A stretch of DNA of 64,000 bases from Panorpa germanica (GCA_963678705.1 OY783208.1:2046001-2110000), one strand, 5' to 3'; positions 53,736 to 64,000 are shown, counted from the stretch's first letter. The notes: a model not told the origin generated them from the sequence alone. Numbers and translations are program-made.

Positions 53736-54873
53736 AAATAGTATGAGTACAGTTATTTAATGAAAAAAATACGAAATTATTGATATAAAAAAATGATTCT
53801 AGTTCCAACGATAGCTATTGATGTTGTGAATAACATATTAAAATTTCAGACGATTCGGTTGAATAGTTTTTGTTTTTTACGACACCATACCATTCCATGC
53901 ATGTAAAAATTGGAATTTAACTACAAAGTATAGCAATATTCATTTTCAAATTAATTTTTGCGGTTCCAACTCATTAAAAGTCAGTGGAAGAAAGCTTAAA
54001 ATGTAGATACGTTATTCATCTAACTAATTCCAGCTTTAGATTTTGATTCGCGTTTATAGTTACTTACATAAAACGATTTAAACATAAAAAAACATGGTTT
54101 TTTTGATAATATTTAACCTGCTGTACAGTTTCGTCACCTATATTTCGGGAATGATAAATAGTCAAGTATCGGTTCACCTTAAGTGCATTGTCTACGGGAC
54201 AACGGGTTATTTTAAAGTATACAGACCCGGGAAACTTCAAATAGTTTTATTGCTGTTATAAAACCTTCTCATTTAGGATAATTAGCACGAGTATTCGATA
54301 TCATGTTTACTTAAAATAGAAATTATAAACATGAAAATCCTGCAGGTTAGGGTAAAGGTGCTAAAAAGGATTAACATTTGTTGGAGACAACAAAGAGAAA
54401 TAAAAGAGAAACTCGTGTCTGACATTTTGATCTGGACAAAATAAATAATAAAATAATACAATGAATGAAAATATTGTTAAATAGGTATTTTGAAAAACTG
54501 GCGCCTGTCAAAAAATTGGACCTGGACGGTGTTGCCGATTTTAACTCTTCTATTTACCTGAATAATAAAATCCAAGAAATTTATTAATTAGTATGAGTAC
54601 AGTTATTTAATGAAAAAAATACGAAATTATTGAAATATAAAAATGATTCTATTTCCAACGATAGCTATTGATGTTGTGAATAACATATTAAAATTTCGAC
54701 GATCCGGTTGAATAGTTTTCTCTTGTTCTACAACACCATGCCGAAAAAAGTAGGTTTGAGATAAATGAGATTAAAGTTTTAAGTATGCTATGGCTATATG
54801 GCTATTGATATTTGCAATTCAGAACAAATGTGCTATAATCTACTGTAAATTGAGCAAGTGAAGAAGTTCTTAA

Positions 54874-55611
54874 GGAGGCACAGGACGTACCGTCAATGCA
54901 AAAAGTTTATGTCTCGGTAATACGAAATGCAAAATACGAAGTACATGAGGGAAGTGCTAATATTGGGACTGTATCTTTGAAAATGAATTTTTCAATTCCC
55001 TATTAAACTGCTTTTTGCTTGTTAAAATGATTTATTTATGCATATAATAGTTAAATAAATTAAAAATTACCTATAATTAATATCAATTTAAATACAAATT
55101 AAATATTTTGAAAAAGGAATAATAAATTTTTAAACGCTGTAAATTTACGTGTGTTGACGCATGCGTGATTTGGTTCTTTGACAAATAAATTGCTATATTT
55201 TATATAACATTTATTCCGATTTTGAATTTCCCGCTCAAATTGGCATTTGCAACGTTGCCGGCTTATAACCTACATTTACTGTTTCTTAAAGGTTTTATTT
55301 AAATATTTTCGTATATTGGTATCCTTTTGATAATTTTCTTTTTGCAATAGTTACAGAAAAGATTCTTTTATATACACCTAGTTTTTGAAAGCCGTGTCAC
55401 CATTTTTTTATAGTTAAAAGTTATATTATGTGGTGAAATTGAGCTAGAAATTATGATTTGTTTGGAAAATAACTATTTTTAATCATGTATAAAAAGAAAA
55501 CTATGAACCCTAGGTCTCTAAAATTTTGAGACAGCATGTATTTTAACTGTTTGTATCGACCCTCCAAATTTCACAACGTTTCCATCATTTAAGTTAACGT
55601 CCAGTATCACC
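54874..55611 (+). mobile_element. R-F element, TTAA-flanked, complete
   Basis: TTAA at 54870-54873 and 55612-55615. Ends GGAGGCACAGGACGT and the complement of GGTGATACTGGACGTTAAC. 738 bp. Body includes ACGCATGCGTGATTTGG. No ORF. piggyBac-like by target site only. Confidence 0.8.
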
Positions 55612-55737
55612 TTAAATTCTAGAAATGTATATTACATGTACTGATTTTCGACTTGATTTGTCAACATCTCAGCTTTTTACTGAATCCAAACGTTTACAAC
55701 AACTGGATGTTAATCAAAACTAACTTATTAAGATTTG

Positions 55738-55885
55738 GGAGTCACTTTGACGTCATATTGAAGATGCGTCATCAAACAATTGAATTTGATTTGACTCGTT
55801 TTGATATGAACTACAAATGACAAAATCACTTCACCTGGCCTCACTACCGAACCAGTATTGAATGAAGCTGCAAATAGACCTATAG
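55738..55885 (+). repeat. R-J repeat, copy 3
   Basis: GTCACTTTGACGTCATATTG to GAATGAAGCTGCAAATAG. Same order as the inverted 26.3-kb copy. Confidence 0.7.
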
Positions 55886-56538
55886 GTGTTACAGATTCAT
55901 TTAAATGTATGATGTTGAAAAGATTAGGAATATTCTTAAGCCAATATTTCTCCAACATATTTTCAGGGTACAGATGAATACAAACGAAGACCTGGTAAAA
56001 CTGAGTGTATCTATAATTGCCCGTTCTTGGACATCACTGCGTTTAATTGACTAATTAGTGGTGAAGACCGCGAGATTTTTTGTCGTTCCGTGTTAAACAT
56101 ATTACACTCTTTAATTAGATGAGTTACTCTCGTTATTTGAACGAGAGAATCACACATCAACTCGGTTCCCACGCCTCCACGTCGTTGGCCTGCTCTCCCC
56201 CGCCCTGGATTGTGTAGTTCTGCTAATTAGTTCAACTAATTTAATGAATTGTGTCAACTCAACGCTTTCGTTTAACGCTACGAACCTAGATGACTAAGAT
56301 TCACTAATTGCCAGCTCTAGCCAACAGATTTTGGGCTGCTGTGAAGGTGAAGGAAAAAATCGAATTTAGTTTTTCTTTATATAATCTTTGCTAGACATGT
56401 CTTGTATTAATCTTTATTGTCCCTCCAATACCCTAAATTAAAAGAGTTTATTTTTATTGCACCAATAAAACTAATAACCAACAATTTGGTAACATCAAAT
56501 TTTCATAAGTATCTAATATATATTTCGAAAATACAGCA
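55886..56538. other. Unique DNA with clustered TAATTA/ATTAG motifs
   Basis: 56030-56325 is single copy, with several homeodomain-type cores (TTTAATTGACTAATTAG, TTTAATTAGATG, GCTAATTAGTTCAACTAATT). GC-richer centre at about 56165-56215. Possible regulatory DNA; no gene. Confidence 0.4.
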
Positions 56539-57145
56539 TTTTAAGGAGGTACAGGACGTTAACGTAAATGATGAAAACGTTGTGAAATTTGGAGGGTCGA
56601 TACAAATAGTTAAAATACATGCTGTCTCAAAATTTTAGAGATCTAGGGTTCATAGTTTTCTTTTTATACATGATTAAAAATAGTCATTTTCCATACAAAT
56701 CATAATTTTTAGCTCAATTTCACCACATAATATAACTTTTAACTATAAAAAAATGGTGACACGGCTTTCAAAAACTAGGTGTATATAAAAGAATCTTTTC
56801 TGTAACTATTGCAAAAAGAAAATTATCAAAAGGATACATATTTACGAAAATATTTAAATAAAACCTTTAAGAAACAGTAAATGCCAAATTTATTATTCCT
56901 TTTTCAAAATATTTAATTTGTATTAAAATTGAATTAATATAAATTTGATATTAATTATAGGTAATTTTTAATTTATTAAACTATTATATGCATAAAAAAT
57001 CATTTTAACAAGCAAAAAGCAGTTTAATAGGGAATTGAAAAATTCATTTTCAAAGGTACAGTCCCAATATTTGCTCGTCCCTCATGTACTTCGTATTTTG
57101 CATTTCGTATTACCGAGAGATAAACTTTTTGCAGTCGGCAGTTGG
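56539..57145 (-). mobile_element. R-F element, one end missing
   Basis: TTAAGGAGGTACAGGACGTT at 56540 is the left end. It is inverted relative to the 54.9-kb copy and stops at CTTTTTGCAG without the second terminus. The frame 56417-56638 only overlaps it. Confidence 0.75.
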
Positions 57146-58204
57146 ACCATTATTTGTAATCGCTATTATAGAGTTCAAAAGTAAACTAACGCGGCATTTG
57201 TATTAGCATTACTTTGAATACAGAATGTTTTATTTTCCTATATTAAAACAGCAATATAAGACACTAATTGGCAAATTTATAAATTATGTAATAATATTTA
57301 AGTTACCTAATACTTCTACAGTCCATTATCATTTCAATATTTGCTTAAACGTTCTGATTAGCTATGTAATTTAAAGTTCGATTCAATGCAGAAATAATTT
57401 TGACTCCACTAGTCCGCCGAATCGACTGCGTACTTTACCGACGTCTGAAATCATGCGTCATACGTCAGTAGAATACATTATTTTGTAATAATTACTATCT
57501 TTATTTATTATAAAGTACTGCATTTAATATATTTAATTATATTTCCTTCTATTAACACTAAAACTTAGTAAGTGGGAATAGGGCCTAAGCCATGGTTCAC
57601 AAACTCAATTTAAATACAAAAACTTTACTAGTCAAAAAATAATAAAAAATATTCTTATAAAAATTAAAATTATATATCTGTCTCGTTTGTTCTAATAGAA
57701 CGTATACATAAGTACATCTCTTTTCTACTACAACCAAGATATGCACCGATGGCGGCTCCAGGGAGTCTCACGACCAGACCATTCCATTTCATAGGTATTA
57801 ATATTTAACATTAAAATTATATAAGAAAATAACAGTGTCTTTATTATTTTAATGAATTTTTTTGTAATAACATTTGATGATTTATAAAATTTAAGAAACA
57901 GCTAAACTTAAATTAAATTTTGTGTAATTAATTTAGTTAATTCAATTTTTAATGATTTTCAAAATTGATTATAACCGCGGAAAGCTATTCAAATAGTTAT
58001 TTAAGGATTAAATGAAATAAGTCGATTAAAAATATACAAATGTAGCAACTAGTTTGGGACAGGATTTTGTGTACGTATAAAATGATTTACCCTGAAAAGA
58101 TATTCCTTTTTGAATCTAATTTAACAGGAGAAATATTATAATAAGCTTTTCTGCATAATATCATGTTTTACAGTTTTTAATAAACAAAAATGAAAAACAC
58201 CTCC
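57146..58204. other. AT-rich DNA with R-N repeat copy 2
   Basis: 57225-57430 is the inverted partner of 14058-14265 (AAACAGCAATATAAGACACT, 'AGTCCGCCGAATCGACTGCG'). The rest is unique and shows no gene. Confidence 0.5.
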
Positions 58205-59021
58205 GCGGCCTGTCATGTACATGCAAAGAGTTAAACATAGGAAACAAAAAGACTATGCACTTGAAGTATTGAGGCGTTTGCTTACTGTTGACCAAAAACG
58301 AGAACGTGTTGATGATTCTGAGCAGTGTTTGGCCATGTTAAAACGTAACAAACCGGAATTTTTGCGTCGATATGTGACAATGGATGAAACATGGATCCAT
58401 CACTTCACTCCGGAATCAAAACGATCGTCATCAGAGTGGACAGCAACTGGTGAACCTCGTCCAAAGCGCCCGAAAGCACAACAATCGGCTGGAAAGGTTA
58501 TGGCCTCGGTATTTTGGGATGTGCGTGGTGTAATATTCATCGACTATCTTGAGAAAGGAAATACCATTAACAGTGAATATTATATAGCGTTATTGGAGCG
58601 TTTGAATGCCGAAATTGCAAAGAAACAAACGCATATGGCAAAGAAATTTTTTTTGTTTCATCAAGACAACGCACCGTGTCACAAGTCAATCAAAACAATG
58701 GCAAAACTACATGAATTGAACTTCGAATTGCTCCCACATCCACCGTATTCGCCAGATTTGGCTCCAAGCGTCTACTGCCTGTTCGCAGACCTGAAAAAAA
58801 TGCTCGCCGGTAAGAAATTTTGCACGAATGAAGAGGTTATCGCTGAAACTGAGGCCTATTTTGAGGCAAAAGATAAATCGTTCTACGAAAGTGGTATTGA
58901 AATGTTAGAGCGGCGCTGGAATGATTGCGTTGCTCTTGATGGAGATTACGTTGATGAATAAAGCTAATTTTGAACCAAAAAAACTGTGTTTTCTTTGTTA
59001 GGCCCGGGACTTTTCAGCCCA
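58205..59021 (+). mobile_element. Mariner M2, 5'-truncated, 3' end intact
   Basis: Transposase core and C-terminus, then 60 bp to the 3' inverted repeat TTAGGCCCGGGACTTTTCAG, CCCA, and TA at 59022-59023. The 5' terminal repeat and the whole DNA-binding domain are absent. Sister fragment at 45190-45400. Confidence 0.9.
58215..58961 (+). pseudogene. Mariner M2 transposase catalytic domain, third Asp lost
   Basis: 248 open codons. True homology begins near LLTVDQKRERVDDSEQCLA (residue 22); the first 20 residues run through a frameshifted copy of the linker. Catalytic motifs: TMDETWIHHFTPES (Asp57), LFHQDNAPCH (Asp151) and PPYSPDLAPSVYCLF, where the expected Asp of SDY is Val186. Spacing 151 to 186 leaves 34 residues, the mariner DD34D pattern, so Val186 sits exactly at the third metal-binding position. 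WVPRLL linker and N-terminal HTH missing. Ends GIEMLERRWNDCVALDGDYV. Long open frame but certainly inactive for strand transfer. Confidence 0.92.
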
Positions 59022-59079
59022 TAATTATAATGCTCATTATAATGCGTTATGACATATATTTCAATATGTACATTGTGTG

Positions 59080-59372
59080 AGAATTTACGACGACTGTCTT
59101 CTGTGTGTGAATTGAATTTCATTTCAAATTTTAATTCCATTTATAAATTAAAATATTTACCTCGTTCTATATAAATTTTACATATATTATTCGTTGTTTG
59201 GCCAACTTTTTTTTTTAAATCATTGATTTTCTTTTTCGATTCGTAAATAAGTTACCAAGGTTAGCCCATGTACAAAATTTCAACTTTGTAGCCCAATTTC
59301 TACTCTCGGTAAAAACTGCCCCCAAATGCCTCCAAATAAAATTTAGAATTTTTTTTTTATTAATAGCATGTC
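59080..59372 (-). mobile_element. Helitron H2 3'-half fragment
   Basis: TTTACGACGACTGTCTTCTG to CAAATAAAATTTAGAATT. Same order as 10182-10490; CTAG end and 5' half are missing. Confidence 0.7.
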
Positions 59373-59740
59373 CGCTAAAGGCAACCTTATAATTTAGTCG
59401 ATTTTTTTATAGCGACAAAAATAAAATCGATGGAAATTTCTAATAGAATACCAAATAAAACATCATCGCTTTTGTGACGTCATTTTACAGCGATTAAATT
59501 TTATCACCGGTGGAAATACTTTACAGAATAAGGCCCCTAATGATTAACTTAGTATAACACAAATCCTATCATTTGTGTTCTCAGTAAAGATATCATTTAA
59601 AATAGTTTAGTGTAATTTAACATTTGGTAATTCACTTAGCTCGATTGTGTGCTTAAAAACTTGGAAGTTTATTTTGGTTATTATATAATTGTTATTTTAA
59701 AATGCAAGTTCAAGTAGAAACTAAAATAACAAAACTCTAA
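59373..59740. other. AT-rich DNA
   Basis: TGACGTCA-like TTTTGTGACGTCATTTTA at about 59471. No gene. Confidence 0.35.
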
Positions 59741-60645
59741 AGCCTGCTGCACACGTAACGTGTTTTAACCCGGACGGGACGTGGACGGGACGGAGACGGA
59801 ACGTGGTATTAGGTAAACACGTACGGGATATTATACCCGCCTAGTGCATACGCACCGTGACAGTGACTCGAAAGCAACGTGCTAGTGTTGTTGTGGCAAA
59901 GATGAATTTTAACATGAATAATGAATAAAATAAGTAACCCAAACTAAAATGCAAACTAATTTTAACCAAAATGTGCTTTATCTCTTTCTGTCATATTAAA
60001 AAGTCATAATACTTGATTATATTGATGTAATAAATATCGACATTGTAAAACATGACAGTCTACTTTATTTACCTACCTGTCTTTTGATTTTAACATAAAA
60101 AAGTTAAACTGTAATTGTTACATATTAAGATCTATTGCAAAAATTATGAGTGTATATGATGCAATTAATGAATTAAATAAAATTTACAAACGTTTTCAGT
60201 GAGCGATAATTCTAATGCAATTTTACGCCAACGATAATTTTTATGTTTCACATCTAAATACTTTGGATCTGCCAAACTGTATAAACATGGATTTGATCTC
60301 ACTAATTTTTCGTCGTCCATTTTATTTATAATATTTTTATTATTATTATTTATTTATTTATTCAATATGTCCAATTGATAAATACGCAACACACATCACT
60401 ACTTAAAACACGTCCCGTGTGCAGAAGGCTATGCATACGCAGCGGAACCACGTACGGAACGGGGCTCGCGCGGAACGGGACGTGCTAAACATCGTCGTCG
60501 TCGATATTTTTTCCCGTTCCTTCAACGCCACCTCCCCGTCCCGTCCGTGCACCCGTTATGTATGCACTTTCCTATACATTTTATATGAAACGATATTGTC
60601 GTCCCGTTCCGTCCGGGTTAAAACACGTTACATATGCAGCAGGCT
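59741..60645. mobile_element. PIF/Harbinger-type transposon, non-autonomous, TAA-flanked
   Basis: Terminal inverted repeats AGCCTGCTGCACACGTAACG (left) and the near-complement of AGCCTGCTGCATATGTAACG (right), extending through GTGTTTTAACCCGGACGG. Flanked by TAA at 59738-59740 and 60646-60648, the 3-bp target duplication of PIF/Harbinger. Subterminal GGGACGTGGACGGGACGGAG and CGTCCCGTCCGTG repeats are CpG-rich. 905 bp; the transposase gene is missing but a MADF-like ORF remains. Confidence 0.88.
60165..60320 (-). CDS. MADF/Myb-SANT-like domain fragment (Harbinger accessory ORF)
   Basis: The ATG at 60320 on the minus strand opens 51 codons: MDDEKLVRSNPCLYSLADPK, YLDVKHKNYRWRKIALEL, then TENVCKFYLIH and a stop. 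The pattern L-x-x-x-P-x-L-Y/W-x-x-x-x-x-x-Y-x-(D/N)-x-x-x-x-x-x-x-W-x-x-I-A-x-E/L-L is the first two helices of the MADF domain, the trihelix DNA-binding module that PIF/Harbinger elements encode in their second ORF. Full MADF domains are 80-90 residues, so the third helix is lost. A short Ala/Asp-free tail suggests the end is out of frame after a deletion. Confidence 0.75.
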   Translation of the reverse strand: MDDEKLVRSNPCLYSLADPKYLDVKHKNYRWRKIALELSLTENVCKFYLIH

Positions 60646-60648
60646 TAA

Positions 60649-61284
60649 GCCGAATTTTTTACATTGTTATTTTATAAATTATTTTTCCAAATACATTTGC
60701 ATAATCTATTGCGAATGCAAATATTAAAAAAGAAGCAAATATCAAAAAATATTCATTGCAATATTATAAACTTAGTAAATATTTTTGTTTTTGTGAGAAT
60801 TCAACCCTTGCGGGATATGTTGTTTTATAGACCTGCATTTTATTGACGTAATAAATGTCGAATTTATTTAACAGTGTACAAATTCAGAATTAAATAAGTT
60901 TGTTACGTCTACGGTTTATTGCAAATAATCCTTTGTACAAATATTGTACCTTAAAAAAGGGATGAGTTAAGGAAAAACATAACTTTATGGTTATACAGTT
61001 ACAGGTACATCTAAATATAGGCGCCGACAGTAAACTAAAATAACAGACGATTTACAACTTTGTACGTACTAGTACCCTCCATGTTTTCAAATATAAAAAC
61101 GCTAATAACTTTGCACACGATTCAGCTATTTAAACCATATAAACGTTAGGAGTCAGATAAATGTTCTAGCTTTGTTTATAAATGGATCATTAATTAGTAT
61201 ATCAATTATTTAGAAACGTATAGTTGGAAATCAAAATTCCATATTCTGGTTTCAAGGATATGCGTTTCATATTTTCTAATGGGT
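60649..61284. other. AT-rich DNA
   Basis: No gene or repeat recognised. Confidence 0.35.
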
Positions 61285-63048
61285 TATATATTGTCAGGTG
61301 GCCCAAAAAAAAGCGATTCTTTAAGAATTTTACTTGAGAACCCTTTTAAATGTATTATTGTAAAATTTGTACACATATTATGTTCTTTTATGAGCATTTT
61401 AACACTTTTGTATATGTAATAATAATAATTTTGAAAGCTGTTATAGCTGATCTACTATAGCTCCTTTCAAAAAAGGCATCTTGCGGTGATCACGATATCT
61501 CTGGCTTGGATCATCTAAAATAAAAAAACCAAACGGATTTCGTTAAAGTGTTGTATCTAATAGTTAATCAATTTCGTTTCGAAATCGGTTATCCGAAACT
61601 AATTCACCAAAATGTTTTTTAATTTTCTTTTGCCTTTTTTCTTTAAAATGGTGATCTATACTATATTTTCTTTCAGATTCACTCGCTCTCTACTTGAAAG
61701 ATTAAAAGTTATCCCAATAAATTTGCATCCTTGCATTTGTCTCCGCTAAAGTTCTACTTGCCTCGTTCGAATTGATATCGCATTTTTGTGAAGTTTTAGA
61801 TGCATAATTGATGTCATTCAATAGACGGTTCGTTAATTCGCAAAGGAAGGAAAATTATACAAATCTGTAATTCGATACAAGTGCTAACGACATCATTTAC
61901 CGCCAAATTTAAACTATGAGTGGCACAATGTATGTACTCCGCGTTAGGCTGGATATCCTTAATCTACACGCCGCTCATCACACTGGCTCCATCATAACCT
62001 TGGCCCACTCATTTTTTGTCAATCCATATTTTAGTCGATAAAAAATGGAATCACCTGATTGAATAAATCTACAGCACCATGTTTGAATGCTGCATAAAAA
62101 CCTAGAAACGCATCTTTGACTTCTAAACCAACTGGCTGAACAGCCAGCTCGGCCAGCTGATTTATAGGAGCGAAACATTTTACGAATCACTTTTAAAAGA
62201 GTATTTGTGAACTCTAACAATAATTAATAATAAAATTCAGGAATAGCACAGGAATACTCTTGTCCAGCAGGAACTGCTAAAAACTCAACTGTTCCCTCAA
62301 AGACCCAGTGTACACATCGTGTCTCGAAAATTATAGTGTCCACACGGAGGGTTAGAAATGTTGCCATATTCTAAAAAGCAGTACGTTCTAATATTAATGA
62401 CCTCCTAATATGTTGTTAGTTATTATAGTGGCGCTCCACGTTTATCTATATATACTTATTTTAGTTTTCAAAATCTCTTTATATTTTTTAACTCAATTTT
62501 ATAAATTTAATTTTAATTTTATTCAAAAAAATATTTATATGATTTAAATAAAATAAGGATTATTATAAAGTGCTATAGTGTTGTAAATAGTAATTAAAAG
62601 TAATTGTTAACAACATCAAGAAGTTCTACATTTCATAATAATTAATTGGAATCAATAATACCGCATTATGCGCTGTAGTAATGTACTTAGAAAACATGCA
62701 TGGGCTCTAGTTGTTATGCTTTTATATATCGATCTTCCAGTTCATTAGTGGGACAACTTAAAGTATTGAGTTTTAATTAGTAGAATATACTTTGCTTTAA
62801 CGAAATCCGTTTGGTTTTTTTATTTCAGATGATCCAGTCCAGAGTTATCGTGATCACCGCAAGATGCCTTTTTTGAGAGGACCTCCTGGAGATCTGCTAT
62901 AGCACCTTTAAAATTATTTTTTTACAAATACAAAAGTGTTGAAATACGGTTAAAAGTCACCATAACATGTGTACAAATTCTTACATTAATACATTTAAAA
63001 GCTTTCTCAGGAACAATTCTTAAAAAATCGCTTTTCTGGGTCCAAATT
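61285..63048. mobile_element. Element with long inverted repeats around a hAT relic
   Basis: 61290-61560 and 62790-63046 are inverted copies (GGCCCAAAAAAAAGCGATTC, TTTAAATGTATTATTGTAAA, GGCATCTTGCGGTGATCACG, 'AAACGGATTTCGTTAAAGTG'; complements on the right). I estimate about 80-85% identity by eye. The outermost bases differ, so the exact ends and target duplication cannot be set. The inner border of the arms resembles part of R-E (TGATTTCAAATAATCCAGTG vs ATTTCAGATGATCCAGTCC). Confidence 0.6.
61865..62225 (-). pseudogene. hAT transposase relic (ZMYM1/DUF4371-like group)
   Basis: On the minus strand the pieces read in order: ELAVQPVGLEVKDAFLGFYA, then in another frame QSGDSIFYRLKYGLTKNEWA, then GYDGASVMSGV, stop, IKDIQPNAEYIHCATHSLNL, AVNDVVSTCIELQ. 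YDGASVMSG and C-A-T-H-S-L-N-L are hallmarks of the ZMYM1-like hAT transposases (second catalytic region). At least two frameshifts and one stop; the rest of the protein is missing. The 80-residue minus frame ending at 61978 is only partly the real frame. Confidence 0.8.
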
Positions 63049-63940
63049 ACTTTGAGGATTGTTTTTTTATTGTAAAAATGATGAAAAACGATATTTTAAC
63101 TTTAGGCTTATTATTACTACACTTATTCTACATACAAAAAACCCTTTCTTGAAATTTAAAAATATTGTTAAATATGTTAAAAATGGCGGTGAAGTAGACC
63201 CTGTCAAAAAATTGGGCCTGGGCGGTGTTGCCGATTTTGGCTCTTCTATTTATCCGATAAATAAAAACCAAGAAAATTATTAATTATTATTAGTACAGTT
63301 ATGGACGGGACTAAAGATAAGAAAAAAATATTGAAAATTGACAAAATGGTGCGTTTTTGAAATTGAAATCTTAAGAACTGGTTTTTTTACCAGTTGTTTA
63401 ATGAAAAAAATACGAAATTATTGAATTAAAAAAATGATTCTAGTTCCAACGATAGCTATTGATGTTGTGAATAACATATTAAAATTTCTGGCGATTTAAG
63501 GGACAATTTTTTTTTTCTACAACACCATGCCGAAAAAAGTAGCTTTGAGATAAATGAGATTAAAGTTCTAAATATGCTATGGCTATATGGCTATTGATAT
63601 ATGCTAAAACGACTGTAGAAACAAAACTATTGGCAATATCCTTACAAAACATTTAACAGATTTTTATAACATATCAAATTTTCATGAAGTTCCTGCATTA
63701 CGTTTGGAATTTAAACCAACAAATGTGTATTCTCCATAAGAGCCCGTGTTCTAATTACTCAATTTTGATTTCGTTTCCAATAAAAACGGCGTGGTCGTTT
63801 TTAAAATAATTACGTTCATATGATTTGTATTTAGTCTAAGAATAATTAAGCAACGTTTTGTTTCTTAGCAAGAACACAAGGTTTGCCATCCCTGCAACAG
63901 TCATTGGAATTTATTATTGTGTAGTTTTTGATGTGTGAAG
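63049..63940 (+). repeat. R-G element, longest copy
   Basis: It runs from TTGAGGATTGTTTTTTTATT through a coding-like block (KNIVKYVKNGGEVDPVKKLG, 'GGVADFGSSIYPINKNQ' at about 63157-63278), TCCAACGATAGCTATTGATG, ACACCATGCCGAAAAAAGTA, to GCAACAGTCATTGGAATTTA. The coding-like block is also open in the 52.03-kb copy. Unclassified. Confidence 0.65.
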
Positions 63941-64000
63941 TAAACAAAATTAACGTAAAATTGAACCATAAAATATGACAAAATATTGAATATACACAAT

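Larger units (their letters stand above)
53085..54815 (+). repeat. Arm 2 of the large inverted duplication
   Basis: Contains CACACAATATAGATGCTGAC flank, M1 copy 3, R-G piece, R-B arm (53905-54178), link and R-G. It is the reverse of 45145-47085 with the same junctions. Confidence 0.8.

Noticed and set aside
60419-60727. 102-residue plus-strand frame with many Arg codons
   Set aside because: It overlaps the CpG-rich subterminal and terminal repeats of the Harbinger element and runs past its end.

Overview
This 64-kb window looks like nuclear DNA of an insect, possibly hemipteran (order not proven). It is very AT-rich, almost free of long reading frames and filled with transposon relics typical of arthropods: mariner, hAT, PIF/Harbinger, Helitrons, Jockey-type LINEs and many short inverted-repeat elements. 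A fragment of insect-type mitochondrial DNA (trnP-nad6) is embedded in it. I see no bacterial genes, CRISPR array, rRNA gene or intact tRNA gene.

Only one piece looks like a host gene: a 60-codon first coding exon on the minus strand (3953-4133) with a GTGAGT splice donor, a probable TATA+Inr core promoter at about 4387-4421 and a short upstream ORF in the leader. The rest of that gene would lie to the left, mostly outside the window, so most of the window (4.4-64 kb) would be its upstream intergenic DNA. This is inferred from sequence signals alone.

The other 60 kb is a nested repeat landscape. I named the families by recurrence inside the window. R-A: ends AATGGGCTTGTGTCCT, about 600 bp. 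R-B: TTAA-flanked foldback, ends GGTGAAACGATAC. R-C: TA-flanked, GAGCATATATATATGG ends. R-D: ends near CCTCCAAAATGTGACA. R-E: about 510 bp carrying a TGACGTCA palindrome. R-F: TTAA-flanked, GGAGGTACAGGACGT. R-G: unclassified, 0.6-0.9 kb. R-J to R-N: minor repeat pairs or triplets. Helitron families are H1 to H3. LINE families are LINE1 (RNase H plus zinc knuckle, 4 copies), LINE2 (zinc knuckle, GCCGAAAGG tail, 3 copies) and LINE3 (Jockey RT C-terminus, 2 fragments).

Layout: 0-5.5 kb LINE ends, host exon and promoter; 6-13 kb R-A/R-C/R-D, one carrying an internally deleted mariner; 14.6-15.6 kb LINE1; 18-31 kb mixed short elements; 31.6-35.2 kb two Helitrons fused head to tail inside the AT run of an R-C element; 35.8-39.1 kb R-A inside R-A inside R-D; 40.6-41.8 kb LINE2 inside R-E with a 14-bp target duplication; 45.1-47.1 and 53.1-54.8 kb a large inverted duplication carrying two differently deleted mariner copies; 48.0-49.1 kb a hAT with 8-bp target duplication; 50.6-50.8 kb the numt; 58.2-59.0 kb a mariner transposase with one catalytic Asp lost; 59.7-60.6 kb a PIF/Harbinger element with a MADF-like ORF; 61.3-63.0 kb long inverted repeats around a hAT relic. 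The insertion order can be read in many places, so the window works as a stratigraphic record of DNA-transposon activity. Coordinates of degenerate repeats are read by eye and may be off by 5-20 bp.
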